From: an uncultured Candidatus Competibacteraceae bacterium
GTDB lineage: Bacteria; Pseudomonadota; Gammaproteobacteria; Competibacterales; Competibacteraceae
NCBI GenBank assembly: GCA_937872125.1
Contig: CALMNY010000322.1
Location: forward strand, 1 to 9,286
Direction of reading: 5' to 3'
Length of the DNA: 9,286 nucleotides
Part shown: positions 1-7,395 of the stretch, one piece after another
Layout of the letters: every line of letters starts with the position of its first letter
Numbering within the stretch: the first letter of the stretch is position 1
Notes under the pieces: model-generated
Databases searched by the model: none
The model's input: only the letters and a program-made list of their open reading frames with translations
Told to the model about the DNA's origin: nothing
Position numbers and translations under genes: made by a program

Positions 1-1193
1 TGGACCGCGCCCAGAGCGAGAAGCCGCGCCTGGCGCTGCTGGCCGACCGCATCGCCGGCGGGTTCGTCGCCGCGTTGCTGATCGTGGCGGCGGTGGTGCT
101 GGCGGCCTGGTGGTCGCTGAGCGATTTTGACACCGCGTTCCGCATCACTTTATCGGTACTGGTCGTCACCTGTCCCTGCGCGCTGTCGCTGGCCACGCCG
201 ACCGCGATTGTGGCCGCCACCGGCGCGCTGACCCGGATCGGGTTGTTGACCACGCGCGGCCATGCGCTGGAAACCCTGGCCCGGGCTACGCACGTTATTT
301 TCGACAAAACCGGCACCCTGACGTTTGGCCGGCCCCAAGTGGCGGCGGTGGAAACGGTCGGTGGACTGGAAGCGCGGCGTGGACTGGCGCTGGCGGCGGC
401 CTTGGAACGTGGTTCCGAGCATCCGGTCGGTCGCGCCCTGGCGGAAGCAGCGGGTGAGATGATTCCGTTGGCGACTGACGTGCATAACACGCCGGGCAGC
501 GGTATCGAGGGCTGGATCGAGGGCCGGCGTTATCGGGTCGGGCGACCGGAATTCGTGGCGGCATTGAGCCAGAGCGCCGTCTCCGGGCGCGACGATCTCG
601 ACGCCGCCAGCACCTGGGTAGCGCTGGGCGACGAAACCGGCCTGCTGGCCTGGTTCCAGTTGACCGATACCCTGCGCCCTGGCGCAGCGGCGGCCGTGAA
701 GGCGCTTCAGGCGCGCGGTTTGACGGTGGAATTGCTCAGCGGCGACCGCCCGGATGCCGTGGCGCACATTGCCCGCGAGGTCGGGATCGCTACGGCGACC
801 GGCGGGCTGTCGCCCCAGGACAAGCTGGACCGCCTGCGGGAATTACAGCGGCAGGGCGCGGTGGCGGCGATGGTTGGCGACGGGGTCAACGATGCGCCGG
901 TGCTGGCGGCGGCTCAGGTATCATTGGCGATGGGGAGCGGAACGCAACTGGCCCACGCTACAGCGGACATGATCCTGCTGTCGGAAAAGCTCGAATGCCT
1001 GGTCAACGGCGTGGACATGGCGCGGCGCACACTGACGATCATGCGCGAGAATTTCGCCTGGGCGATCGGATACAATTTAATTGCTCTGCCGCTGGCGGCG
1101 GGCGGGTGGTTAACACCCTGGATGTCGGCCATCGGCATGTCGGGCAGTTCGCTGCTGGTGGTGCTGAACGCGCTGCGATTGCGGCGATTATGA
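1..1193 (+). CDS. ccoI: Copper-translocating P1B-type ATPase, CcoI/FixI-like, 3' part
   Basis: The gene enters from the left edge; the reading frame is open from base 3, so the ATG at 75 is internal and not the start. About 396 C-terminal residues are visible. P1B ATPases use ATP to move copper across the inner membrane, and CcoI/FixI members supply the cbb3 oxidase. Visible motifs are the CPC metal-site helix (codons 171-179), the phosphorylation motif DKTGT (303-317), SEHP of the nucleotide-binding domain (414-425) and GDGVNDAP (876-899). Two hydrophobic segments close the C-terminus. The metal-binding N-terminus and the TGE actuator motif lie outside the window. The ccoS gene 20 bp downstream supports CcoI over a general copper-efflux ATPase such as CopA. 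The P-type ATPase assignment is certain; the CcoI subtype rests mainly on context. Confidence 0.93.
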   Translation, partial: DRAQSEKPRLALLADRIAGGFVAALLIVAAVVLAAWWSLSDFDTAFRITLSVLVVTCPCALSLATPTAIVAATGALTRIGLLTTRGHALETLARATHVIFDKTGTLTFGRPQVAAVETVGGLEARRGLALAAALERGSEHPVGRALAEAAGEMIPLATDVHNTPGSGIEGWIEGRRYRVGRPEFVAALSQSAVSGRDDLDAASTWVALGDETGLLAWFQLTDTLRPGAAAAVKALQARGLTVELLSGDRPDAVAHIAREVGIATATGGLSPQDKLDRLRELQRQGAVAAMVGDGVNDAPVLAAAQVSLAMGSGTQLAHATADMILLSEKLECLVNGVDMARRTLTIMRENFAWAIGYNLIALPLAAGGWLTPWMSAIGMSGSSLLVVLNALRLRRL

Positions 1194-1212
1194 GCAACGG
1201 AGGGGAGCCCTC

Positions 1213-1410
1213 ATGCGCATTCTGTACCTGTTGATTCCCATGGCCCTGGGGGTCGTCGGCGTGGCGTTATGGGCATTTTTGTGGGCGGTGCGGACCGGAC
1301 AGTTCGACGATCTGGAAGGGCCGGCCCACCGCATCCTGATGGACGACGACGATCCGCGCATTCCCCGCTACCGTACTGAGGCCAAAAAGGATAAATCCTT
1401 GAGTGAATGA
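1213..1410 (+). CDS. ccoS: cbb3-type cytochrome oxidase assembly protein CcoS
   Basis: This 65-residue protein has one N-terminal membrane helix (about residues 2-25, starting MRILYLLIP) and an acidic tail. The block FDDLEGPAHRILMDDDD is characteristic of CcoS, including the (Q/R)FDDLEGPA stretch. CcoS is needed for maturation of the cbb3 oxidase, probably for cofactor insertion, but its biochemical role is unsettled. The start has a good ribosome binding site (GGAGGGG at 1200-1206), and the gene lies 20 bp after ccoI, so the two are very likely co-transcribed. The length is normal for the family. Confidence 0.93.
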   Translation: MRILYLLIPMALGVVGVALWAFLWAVRTGQFDDLEGPAHRILMDDDDPRIPRYRTEAKKDKSLSE

Positions 1411-1456
1411 AGGAAATCATTTAGCATTTCCACGATAAACCGGATGGAGAACCCCG

Positions 1457-1558
1457 ATGTTTACCTTCGAGAATCTGCCCCTCACCATCATTCTTGCCCT
1501 GATCGTTGCGTCTTGGCTGAGTTTTCTCTCGGTCGTGCCGTGGGGCAACCTGTTCTAA
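1457..1558 (+). CDS. 33-residue single-pass membrane protein after ccoS
   Basis: This short ORF starts MFTFENLPLTIILAL and ends VPWGNLF. Residues 8-28 form one continuous hydrophobic segment long enough to span the membrane, with a short N-terminal part holding a single acidic residue and a short WGNLF tail. The case for a real gene is the clean ribosome binding site (GGAG at 1446-1449, 7 nt before ATG), its place 46 bp after ccoS, and a strong intrinsic terminator starting 21 bp after its stop. I do not recognise the family. By position it could be a small accessory subunit or assembly factor of the cbb3 oxidase, by analogy with the short CcoM and CcoQ helices; that is inference. A chance ORF is possible but less likely given the signals on both sides. 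Confidence 0.6.
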   Translation: MFTFENLPLTIILALIVASWLSFLSVVPWGNLF

Positions 1559-1579
1559 TCACGCTGCAAAATCGCCGAC

Positions 1580-1613
1580 ACCGCCTTTCTCCGCGAGGGG
1601 AAAGGCGGTTTTT
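1580..1613 (+). terminator. Strong intrinsic terminator after the ccoIS unit
   Basis: The left arm ACCGCCTTTCTCC (1580-1592) pairs with 1597-1609 over 13 base pairs, one of them a T-G wobble, closing on a GCGA loop of the stable GNRA class. A run of five T (1609-1613) follows. It ends the ccoI-ccoS-small-ORF unit. The birA start lies only 26 bp downstream, which constrains where birA transcription can begin. Confidence 0.85.
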
Positions 1614-1639
1614 GTTGCCGCCGGAATGAGATCAACGCC

Positions 1640-2461
1640 TTGAACGACGCAACGGTTGAGTTGGAACTGCTGGATCGGGAGCGCATTCTGGCTGGATTGA
1701 CCGAGACGGCCCGCACCTGGCTCAGTCGGCTGGAGGTGCATCCGGCGCTGGATTCCACCAACGATTACCTGCTGACCAAGGTCGGCGCGGACTGGCCGAG
1801 CGGCGCGGTCTGTCTGACCGAGCAGCAACAAGCCGGGCGGGGCCGGCTGGGGCGGTCCTGGCTGTCGCCATTTGCCGCCTGCCTGGCCGGTTCGCTGCTG
1901 TGGCGCTTTCCTCTGCCAGCTTCGGCGCTGAGCGGTCTGAGTCTGGCGACCGGCATCGCCGTGGCGCGCGCGCTGCGGAATTTTGGGGTGGCCGAGGTCG
2001 GTCTTAAATGGCCTAACGACGTTTGGTGGCGCGGACGCAAGCTGGGCGGCATCCTGCTGGAATCCGGCGGTGGTCCCGGCGCGTTTGCCGTAGTCGCCGG
2101 CGTCGGCTTGAACGTAGCATTGCCCTCGCCAGTGGCGGCGGCGATTGACCAGCCTTGGGTGGACTTGTGGGAAATCCTGGGCGTGGAACGAATTTCCCGC
2201 AACCGGCTGGCTGCGCTGCTGATCAGCGAGCTCATCGAAACCTTCGTCCGGTTCCAGCAGGGCGGCTTTGCGGATCTGGCCGCTGAATGGGCGGAGTTCG
2301 ACCGGGTAGCGGGGCGGCGGGTGCGCCTGACGCTGCCCAACACCGCCCTGACCGGCATCGCCCGGGGTGTGGACGCGACCGGCGCATTATTGCTGGAGAC
2401 CGCCGATGGGCGGCTGCAACCCTGCGTCGGCGGTGAAATCAGCCTGAGGCTGGAATCGTGA
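1640..2461 (+). CDS. birA: Biotin--[acetyl-CoA-carboxylase] ligase, lacking the wHTH domain
   Basis: BirA makes biotinoyl-5'-AMP and transfers biotin to a lysine of the BCCP subunit of acetyl-CoA carboxylase. The catalytic core is complete: DSTNDYLL (biotin pocket), QQAGRGRLGRSW (adenylate-binding loop), KWPNDVWW, KLGGILLE and AGVGLNVA. The small C-terminal domain ends [10 protein letters not shown], as in E. coli (GGEISLR). At 273 residues it is about 50 shorter than E. coli BirA, and the N-terminal winged helix is absent. The protein opens with LELLDRERILAGL, which resembles the linker after that domain in E. coli. The start is TTG at 1640, the only ATG, GTG or TTG codon in frame between the stop at 1556-1558 and this point; a weak GGAATGAG lies upstream. 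Without the wHTH it is expected to be a ligase only, not the biotin-operon repressor. Confidence 0.93.
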   Translation: MNDATVELELLDRERILAGLTETARTWLSRLEVHPALDSTNDYLLTKVGADWPSGAVCLTEQQQAGRGRLGRSWLSPFAACLAGSLLWRFPLPASALSGLSLATGIAVARALRNFGVAEVGLKWPNDVWWRGRKLGGILLESGGGPGAFAVVAGVGLNVALPSPVAAAIDQPWVDLWEILGVERISRNRLAALLISELIETFVRFQQGGFADLAAEWAEFDRVAGRRVRLTLPNTALTGIARGVDATGALLLETADGRLQPCVGGEISLRLES

Positions 2462-3240
2462 TCCTGCTGGCGGATGTCGGCAACAGCCGGATCAAGTGGG
2501 TAAGCGGCGCGCGTGGCGAGTTCCAGGCGCGCGGGCGGGCCGCGCACGGCGAGGAGAGCTGGGCTGAACTGGCGGCCCGGCTGTGGGCGAACCTGCCGCG
2601 CCCGGACCGGGTCATCATTGTCAGCGTCGCGGGTCCCGAAGTCCGCGCCGCGCTGACGGCCTGGATCAGGCAAACCTGGGCGCTCGAAGCGGAATTTGTG
2701 GTTTCGACCGCAGCGGCCTGTGGCATTCGCAATTCCTACGCCGAACCGGAACGCATGGGCGCGGATCGCTGGGTAGCGATGATCGCGGCGCGGGCGCTGC
2801 TGGGACCGCAGGCCTGTTACGTGGTGGATTGCGGGACGGCGGTCACCATTGACGCACTAGCGGCGGATGGTCAGCATCTCGGCGGAGTAATTGTGCCGGG
2901 AATGCGGTTGATGCGCGAGGCGCTGTATCGGGAAACCCGACAGATTCCACCGGAAACGGGGGAAGCGCGCCTGTTCGGCCGGAGCACCCGTGATGGTGTC
3001 TGGGGCGGCGCGTTGTATGCGGTGGCCTCGGCTATTGACGGAATTATTGACCGGATGATCGCCAGTCACGGTCCCGGGGCGCGGCTGCTGACCGGCGGCG
3101 CTGCCGGACTGGTACTACCCCAGTTGCAGGGCGAATATCAGTGTGCACCGGATTTGATCTTTACCGGGTTGCGGGTGATCGCTGGAGCAGGACGAGGCTG
3201 TCTTAAAATAGCGCACTCCACAAATCCCGGCTATCCATAG
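2458..3240 (+). CDS. coaX: Type III pantothenate kinase
   Basis: CoaX phosphorylates pantothenate in the first step of coenzyme A synthesis. This isoform is not feedback-inhibited by CoA and generally needs a monovalent cation. Landmarks of the ASKHA-fold kinase are DVGNSRIKW (residues 6-14, ATP phosphate loop), GADRW (101-105, pantothenate site), DCGTAVTID (124-132) and GGVIVPG (142-148). The length of 260 residues is typical. The GTG start overlaps the birA stop by 4 nt (GTGA), which indicates translational coupling. The birA-coaX pairing is common in proteobacteria. Confidence 0.95.
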   Translation: MILLADVGNSRIKWVSGARGEFQARGRAAHGEESWAELAARLWANLPRPDRVIIVSVAGPEVRAALTAWIRQTWALEAEFVVSTAAACGIRNSYAEPERMGADRWVAMIAARALLGPQACYVVDCGTAVTIDALAADGQHLGGVIVPGMRLMREALYRETRQIPPETGEARLFGRSTRDGVWGGALYAVASAIDGIIDRMIASHGPGARLLTGGAAGLVLPQLQGEYQCAPDLIFTGLRVIAGAGRGCLKIAHSTNPGYP

Positions 3241-3272
3241 ACGCCAGTCGGGAACCTTGGCACACTTCACTC

Positions 3273-4352
3273 ATGATCGCCACTCTCCAAAATGACCGCC
3301 TGCTGCGCGCCCTGCGCCGTGAACCGGTAGATCGCACCCCGGTCTGGTTGATGCGCCAGGCAGGACGCTACCTGCCCGAATACCGCGCCATCCGCGCTCG
3401 CGCCGGCCATTTTATGAACTTGTGTCAGACGCCGGAGCTGGCTTGCGAGGTCACCTTGCAGCCGCTGGCGCGGTTTCCACTGGACGCAGCAATTCTGTTT
3501 TCTGACATTTTGACCATCCCCGACGCCATGGGGCTGGGGCTTTCCTTCAGTGAAGGCGAAGGTCCGCAATTCGCCCGCCCCGTGTGGTCGGTGGCGGACA
3601 TCGCCCGGCTGCCTGTTCCCGACCCGGAAGTGGAATTGCGTTACGTCATGGATGCGGTGCGGCTGATCCGCCGGGAACTGGCCGGGCAGGTTCCTCTGAT
3701 CGGCTTTGCGGGCAGCCCGTGGACTCTGGCGACCTACATGGTCGAGGGGGGTTCCAGCAAGGATTACGTCCGGATCAAGAGCCTGCTTTACAACCAACCC
3801 GACGCGCTGCACCGTTTGCTGGATGTGACCGCCCGCGCGGTGACCGCCTATCTGAACGCCCAGGTTGCGGCGGGCGTCCAGGCATTGATGGTGTTCGACA
3901 CCTGGGGCGGCATCCTCGCGCCGCGCGCCTACCGAGACTTCTCGCTGGCCTATATGGCGCGCATCGTCGCCGGCTTGACCCGCGTGGTCGAGGGCCGGCC
4001 CGTGCCGGTAATTCTGTTCACCAAAGGCGGCGGCGCCTGGCTGGAAGACATCGCCGCGACCGGTTGCGATGCGGTGGGGGTGGACTGGACCGTGGACCTG
4101 GGCGAGGCCCGCCAGCGGGTGGGCGACCGCGTGGCGTTACAGGGCAATCTCGACCCGGCCGTGCTGTACGCCGCTCCCGACCGCATCCGCCAGCAGGTCG
4201 CGCACGTACTGGCCGATTTTGGCCCCGGCCCCGGCCATGTCTTCAATCTCGGCCATGGCATTCAGCCGGGCGTCGAACCTGACGCCGTCCGGGTGCTGGT
4301 CGAAGCCGTCCATGAATTCAGCGCGCCGGACCATGCGAGCACCGCGTCGTGA
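3273..4352 (+). CDS. hemE: Uroporphyrinogen decarboxylase
   Basis: HemE removes four carboxyl groups from uroporphyrinogen III to give coproporphyrinogen III in cytoplasmic haem synthesis. The full-length 359-residue protein has both family signatures: [16 protein letters not shown] (residues 23-38, with the substrate-binding arginines) and [17 protein letters not shown] (144-160). It also has the catalytic aspartate in FSDIL (D78), GNLDP (291-295) and FNLGHGI (324-330). The start at 3273 lies 32 bp after coaX with no strong ribosome binding site; [25 protein letters not shown] is a normal N-terminus for the family. In many gammaproteobacteria hemE sits downstream of aroK-aroB on the same strand; here that pair points the other way, about 1.2 kb away. 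Confidence 0.97.
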   Translation: MIATLQNDRLLRALRREPVDRTPVWLMRQAGRYLPEYRAIRARAGHFMNLCQTPELACEVTLQPLARFPLDAAILFSDILTIPDAMGLGLSFSEGEGPQFARPVWSVADIARLPVPDPEVELRYVMDAVRLIRRELAGQVPLIGFAGSPWTLATYMVEGGSSKDYVRIKSLLYNQPDALHRLLDVTARAVTAYLNAQVAAGVQALMVFDTWGGILAPRAYRDFSLAYMARIVAGLTRVVEGRPVPVILFTKGGGAWLEDIAATGCDAVGVDWTVDLGEARQRVGDRVALQGNLDPAVLYAAPDRIRQQVAHVLADFGPGPGHVFNLGHGIQPGVEPDAVRVLVEAVHEFSAPDHASTAS

Positions 4353-4362
4353 GAACCCCGGG

Positions 4363-4824
4363 ATGACGCACACGGCGCACCCACGGGCCGCCTCGGTTCG
4401 GACCTTGTCCTCCGGCGTCGTGGTCGTCCACTGGAACCGCGATCATTACGACTACCTGCTGTTGCGTGCCTACAATTACTGGGACTTTCCCAAGGGTGTG
4501 GTGGAAGCAGCCGAATCGCCGCTGGAAGCCGCCGTGCGCGAAGTCGAGGAAGAAACAACGCTGACCGGCCTGCGGTTTCGCTGGGGCGACGTGTACCGGG
4601 AGACTCATCCCTACAACCAGGGCCGCAAGGTGGCTCGCTACTACATCGCCGAGGCCCCGAACACCGCAGTACGGTTACCACCGAACCCGGAACTGGGCCG
4701 GCCTGAGCACAGCGAATACCGTTGGGTGGACCGCGCTGAGGCCTGGACGCTGCTCACGCCGCGAGTGCGGGCGATTCTGGAATGGACGGACAGCATCATC
4801 ATCCGGCCCATGCGGCGGCGCTGA
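4363..4824 (+). CDS. NUDIX hydrolase, bis(5'-nucleosyl)-tetraphosphatase-like
   Basis: This 153-residue protein has one NUDIX domain. The NUDIX box starts at the glycine of FPKGVVEAAE and ends REVEEETTL; it keeps the E and the REVEEE metal ligands, but the usual glycine near its end is a threonine. The sequence YNQGRKVARYYIAE after the box and HSEYRWVDRAEA near the C-terminus resemble asymmetrical Ap4A hydrolases (human NUDT2 type), so cleavage of diadenosine polyphosphates is the best guess. Other nucleoside diphosphate substrates cannot be excluded. The start at 4363 is 10 bp after hemE. A second in-frame ATG at 4333, inside the hemE end, would add ten residues; neither has a strong ribosome binding site. 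Confidence 0.85.
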   Translation: MTHTAHPRAASVRTLSSGVVVVHWNRDHYDYLLLRAYNYWDFPKGVVEAAESPLEAAVREVEEETTLTGLRFRWGDVYRETHPYNQGRKVARYYIAEAPNTAVRLPPNPELGRPEHSEYRWVDRAEAWTLLTPRVRAILEWTDSIIIRPMRRR

Positions 4825-4869
4825 ACGGATCACCGTATGCCCCTCTCCTCCATCCCGATTGGAGATTCC

Positions 4870-5496
4870 ATGATGGCTCAGGATTATCAGCCGCTTCCGT
4901 TTCACCGTCTGGACAGCGGCGCCCGCTATTTTCGCCCCCGGCAATCCCTGCCGGAGCGGGTGACCGCCGCCGATCCCGCCCTGATGGCGATGACCGATCT
5001 TAGCCAGGTCACCGCCTACACCGCCGAACTGACCACACCGCTAAGCAAGGCGCAGGACCTGATGATCAAGCGCGGGGTACGGTTGTTGCTGGTGAATAAC
5101 GCCAATCACCAGGTCATCGGGCTGATCACCAGCCGCGACCTCGAGGGCGAGAAACCAGCCCGCCTTTTGGCCAGGGCTGGCGGCGCTTGGGAAGATCTGC
5201 TGGTCGCCGACATCATGACGTTCCAGCCGAAGCTGGAGGTGCTGCTGATGGAGGAAGTGGCCAACGCGCGAGTCGGGGACATCATCGCCACCCTGCGTCA
5301 GGCGGACCGCCAGCACGCCCTGGTGGTGGATATTGACCCGGACACCGGCAAACCGGCGGTGCGCGGTCTGTTCTCGCTGTCACAAATCGGTTCGCAGTTG
5401 GGGCTGGACATTGATCCCGCCCAACAAGCGACGACCTTCGCTGAGCTGGAACGCGCTGGGATCAGCGATCCAAGCACCACTGCTGGTGGTGAGTAG
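4870..5496 (+). CDS. Two-CBS-domain protein
   Basis: From the start used here this is a 208-residue cytoplasmic protein. A polar N-terminal stretch of about 39 residues precedes two CBS modules, roughly residues 40-98 (VTAYTAELTTPLSKAQDLM, then VIGLITSRDLEG) and 113-180 (ADIMTFQP, then GDIIATLRQADRQHALVV and GLFSLSQIG). CBS pairs generally bind adenine nucleotides and act as energy or ligand sensors. No catalytic domain is attached, so the target is unknown. The start is set by GGAG at 4861-4864 before tandem ATGs at 4870 and 4873; an upstream in-frame ATG at 4837 lacks such a site. It is probably the last gene of the hemE group. Confidence 0.82.
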   Translation: MMAQDYQPLPFHRLDSGARYFRPRQSLPERVTAADPALMAMTDLSQVTAYTAELTTPLSKAQDLMIKRGVRLLLVNNANHQVIGLITSRDLEGEKPARLLARAGGAWEDLLVADIMTFQPKLEVLLMEEVANARVGDIIATLRQADRQHALVVDIDPDTGKPAVRGLFSLSQIGSQLGLDIDPAQQATTFAELERAGISDPSTTAGGE

Positions 5497-5530
5497 CGAG
5501 TAGGGAGATAGGGAGATAGGGAATAGGAAA
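5490..5530 (+). repeat. Short G-rich tandem repeats downstream of the CBS gene
   Basis: Degenerate 7-8 bp units of the form GAGTAGC, GAGTAGG, GAGATAGG, GAGATAGG, GAATAGG run head to tail. They begin over the stop codon of the CBS gene and fade into GAAACAG. Three GGG runs and a GG are 4-5 nt apart, so a weak G-quadruplex on the + strand is conceivable. Such simple repeats between convergent genes usually arise by slippage. Confidence 0.7.
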
Positions 5531-5542
5531 CAGCCTTGCAGG

Positions 5543-5569
5543 CCGGGATGCGACATGGCCCTGTCCCGG
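5543..5569. terminator. Possible bidirectional hairpin between convergent genes
   Basis: CCGGGA (5543-5548) pairs with TCCCGG (5564-5569) around a 15 nt loop, possibly lengthened by wobble pairs. It sits between the CBS gene (+) and aroB (-), where a shared terminator is expected. There is no T run on either side, so it would be a weak or factor-assisted terminator at best. Confidence 0.3.
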
Positions 5570-5576
5570 TTCAGAG

Positions 5577-6653
5577 TTATCTCCCCACGGCCAGCGTCTC
5601 CCGCAACTGCTGGGCATCCACATCTCCGGCGATGACTCCCTGGCCGAGATCGCGCAGCAGAATCAGCCGCAGTCGGCCGTCCTGAACTTTCTTGTCCACC
5701 GCCATCAGCCGCAGGAAATCATCGGGCGTCAGTTCCGGCGGCGGGGTCAGCGGCAGGTGGGCTTGAGCCAGCAGCGCCCGTACCCGTTCGACCTGCCTCC
5801 CGCTTAGCCAGCCCAGCCGCGCCGACAGATCAGCGGCCATGACCATCCCCACCGCCACCGCCTCGCCGTGCAACCACTCGCCGTAACCGACCCCGGTTTC
5901 GATGGCATGGCCGAAGGTGTGGCCCAGATTGAGCAGGGCGCGGTCGCCGGTTTCCCGCTCGTCGGCGGCGACGATTTCGGCCTTATTGCGACAGGAGCAT
6001 TCGATAGCCGCGCTCAGAGCGGCGGCGTCGCGCGCCAGCAAGGCGTCCAGATGCGCTTCCAGCCAGTCCAGGAACGGGCGGTCGCGGATCAGCCCGTATT
6101 TGATCACCTCGGCCAGACCCGCGCTCAGTTCACGGTCCGGCAGTGTGGCGAGGGTGTCGGTATCGGCCAGCACGCAGCGCGGCTGATAAAACGCGCCGAT
6201 CATGTTCTTGCCGAGCGGATGATTGACTGCGGTCTTGCCGCCGACCGAGGAATCCACCTGGGCCAGCAGTGTGGTGGGAATCTGAATAAAGGGTACACCG
6301 CGCTGGTAGCAGGCCGCCGCGAACCCGGCCATATCGCCGATCACCCCGCCACCCAGGGCGATGATCGTGCAGTGCCGGTCGAAACGCTGATCCAGCAAAG
6401 CGGTAAAAATCTCATTCAGCGTCTCCAGCGTCTTGTAGCGTTCCCCGTCAGGCAGGATGACCGTCTCACAGCGCTGGCCGGCCAAGGCGGCGCGGACACG
6501 CTCCAGATACAGCGGCGCAACCGTGGTGTTGCTGACCACCAGCGCCTGCCGGCTGGAAAGGTAGGGTTGCAGCAGATCAGCGCGCCCAAGCAGGCCGGGG
6601 CCAATGTAAATCGGATAGCGGCGGTCGCCGAGTTCGACATGGAGCGTTTTCAT
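5577..6653 (-). CDS. aroB: 3-dehydroquinate synthase
   Basis: AroB converts DAHP to 3-dehydroquinate, the second step of the shikimate pathway, using NAD+ and a divalent metal. The 358-residue protein is full length. It has DGERYKT (residues 69-75), the NAD-binding [13 protein letters not shown] (101-113), [20 protein letters not shown] (125-144) and the presumed metal ligands E182 (LAEVIKYG), H245 (NLGHTFGHA) and H262 (LHGEAVAVG). The ATG at 6651-6653 is 24 bp after the aroK stop, so the pair is almost certainly one transcript in the usual order. A weak GGAATT lies upstream of the start. A 447-codon open frame on the + strand across this gene is an antisense by-product of GC-rich codon use. 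Confidence 0.97.
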   Translation of the reverse strand: MKTLHVELGDRRYPIYIGPGLLGRADLLQPYLSSRQALVVSNTTVAPLYLERVRAALAGQRCETVILPDGERYKTLETLNEIFTALLDQRFDRHCTIIALGGGVIGDMAGFAAACYQRGVPFIQIPTTLLAQVDSSVGGKTAVNHPLGKNMIGAFYQPRCVLADTDTLATLPDRELSAGLAEVIKYGLIRDRPFLDWLEAHLDALLARDAAALSAAIECSCRNKAEIVAADERETGDRALLNLGHTFGHAIETGVGYGEWLHGEAVAVGMVMAADLSARLGWLSGRQVERVRALLAQAHLPLTPPPELTPDDFLRLMAVDKKVQDGRLRLILLRDLGQGVIAGDVDAQQLRETLAVGR

Positions 6654-6677
6654 GGATCGGGCAATTCCGGTGATGGC

Positions 6678-7205
6678 TCAAAGCGGCTGAAGTTCTGGCC
6701 GGTTCAGGATATCGCGCGTGACCTGACCCGGCGAACGGCTCTCGGTCGGAATGATACAGTCGGTTACAGCACGGTAGAGCGGATCGCGTTGTTCAAACAA
6801 GTGCGCCAGCCTGGCGCGGGGATCGGCAGTTTGCAACAAGGGTCGCTGGGTATCACCCCGGGTGCGGCGCAGTTGTTCGTCCACCGATGCGCAGAGATAG
6901 ACTACGAACCCGCGCCCGGCCAGGCAGCGCCGATTGTCGGGATCGAGTACGACGCCGCCGCCGGTAGCAAGAATGATGTTCGGCCGCCGGGTCAGTTCGG
7001 CGATGACCGCTTTTTCGCGGGTGCGGAACCCGGTTTCACCTTCCACTGCAAAGATCAGGGGAATGCTGGCGCCGGCGCGCCGCTCAATTTCCTGGTCGCT
7101 GTCGAGAAATTCCCGGTGCAGCGCCAGCGCCAGGCGGCGGCCGATGGTAGTTTTGCCGGCGCCCATCGGGCCAATGAGAAAGATGCTGGGAAGGGTAAGC
7201 GGCAT
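6678..7205 (-). CDS. aroK: Shikimate kinase
   Basis: AroK phosphorylates shikimate at the 3-hydroxyl with ATP. From the ATG at 7203-7205 the protein has 175 residues, normal for the family. It shows the Walker A loop GPMGAGKT (12-19), the shikimate/Mg-binding DSD (35-37), FRTRE (60-64), the GGG motif (82-84) and the lid region with RGDTQRPLL (R121). An in-frame ATG at 7239-7241 would add MLRYSSRSVPSL, which is not typical of the family. Neither start has a good ribosome binding site. I chose 7205 because the hydrophobic first strand (PSIFLIGPMG) then begins at the usual distance. Confidence 0.95.
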   Translation of the reverse strand: MPLTLPSIFLIGPMGAGKTTIGRRLALALHREFLDSDQEIERRAGASIPLIFAVEGETGFRTREKAVIAELTRRPNIILATGGGVVLDPDNRRCLAGRGFVVYLCASVDEQLRRTRGDTQRPLLQTADPRARLAHLFEQRDPLYRAVTDCIIPTESRSPGQVTRDILNRPELQPL

Positions 7206-7250
7206 GAGTGATGGCACAGAGCGGGAAGAATATCGGAGCATTCTGGTGGT

Positions 7251-7264
7251 ATTGTAAACACAAT
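7251..7264. promoter_or_regulatory. Inverted repeat in the aroK-ssb divergent spacer
   Basis: ATTGT (7251-7255) and ACAAT (7260-7264) form a perfect 5-4-5 inverted repeat in the 190 bp spacer (7206-7395) between the divergent aroK and ssb genes. On the - strand it contains TACAAT, a plausible -10 hexamer for aroKB, but I see no matching -35. It may be an operator or a coincidence. I found no other convincing promoter in this spacer. Confidence 0.25.
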
Positions 7265-7395
7265 CACGTCTCAGCGGGCGAGCCCAGGGATAGCCCCGCG
7301 CAATGGTCCGATATGGCGGTGGCCGGCATTGCTGGGTATGCTTGCGCAGATCGCTTTCAGTTCATTCCCGACCTCCACACTCAGAGTAGAACCAC

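Noticed and set aside
1765..2673. 302-codon open frame on the - strand across birA and coaX
   Set aside because: It is antisense to two clearly recognised genes and its Arg/Pro/Ser-rich translation has no domain.
3584..4282. 232-codon open frame on the + strand inside hemE
   Set aside because: It is out of frame within a complete hemE, and its Gly/Arg/Pro-rich product is typical of shadow frames.
5868..7211. 447-codon open frame on the + strand
   Set aside because: It lies antisense to aroB and aroK, which have all family motifs. Its product is low-complexity (Gln/Gly/Ala-rich) and matches nothing; long antisense frames are common in GC-rich DNA.
7332..7349. LexA-like box upstream of ssb (CTG ... 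CAG)
   Set aside because: The half sites are 12 bp apart instead of 10 and the centre is not AT-rich, so it does not fit the gammaproteobacterial SOS box.
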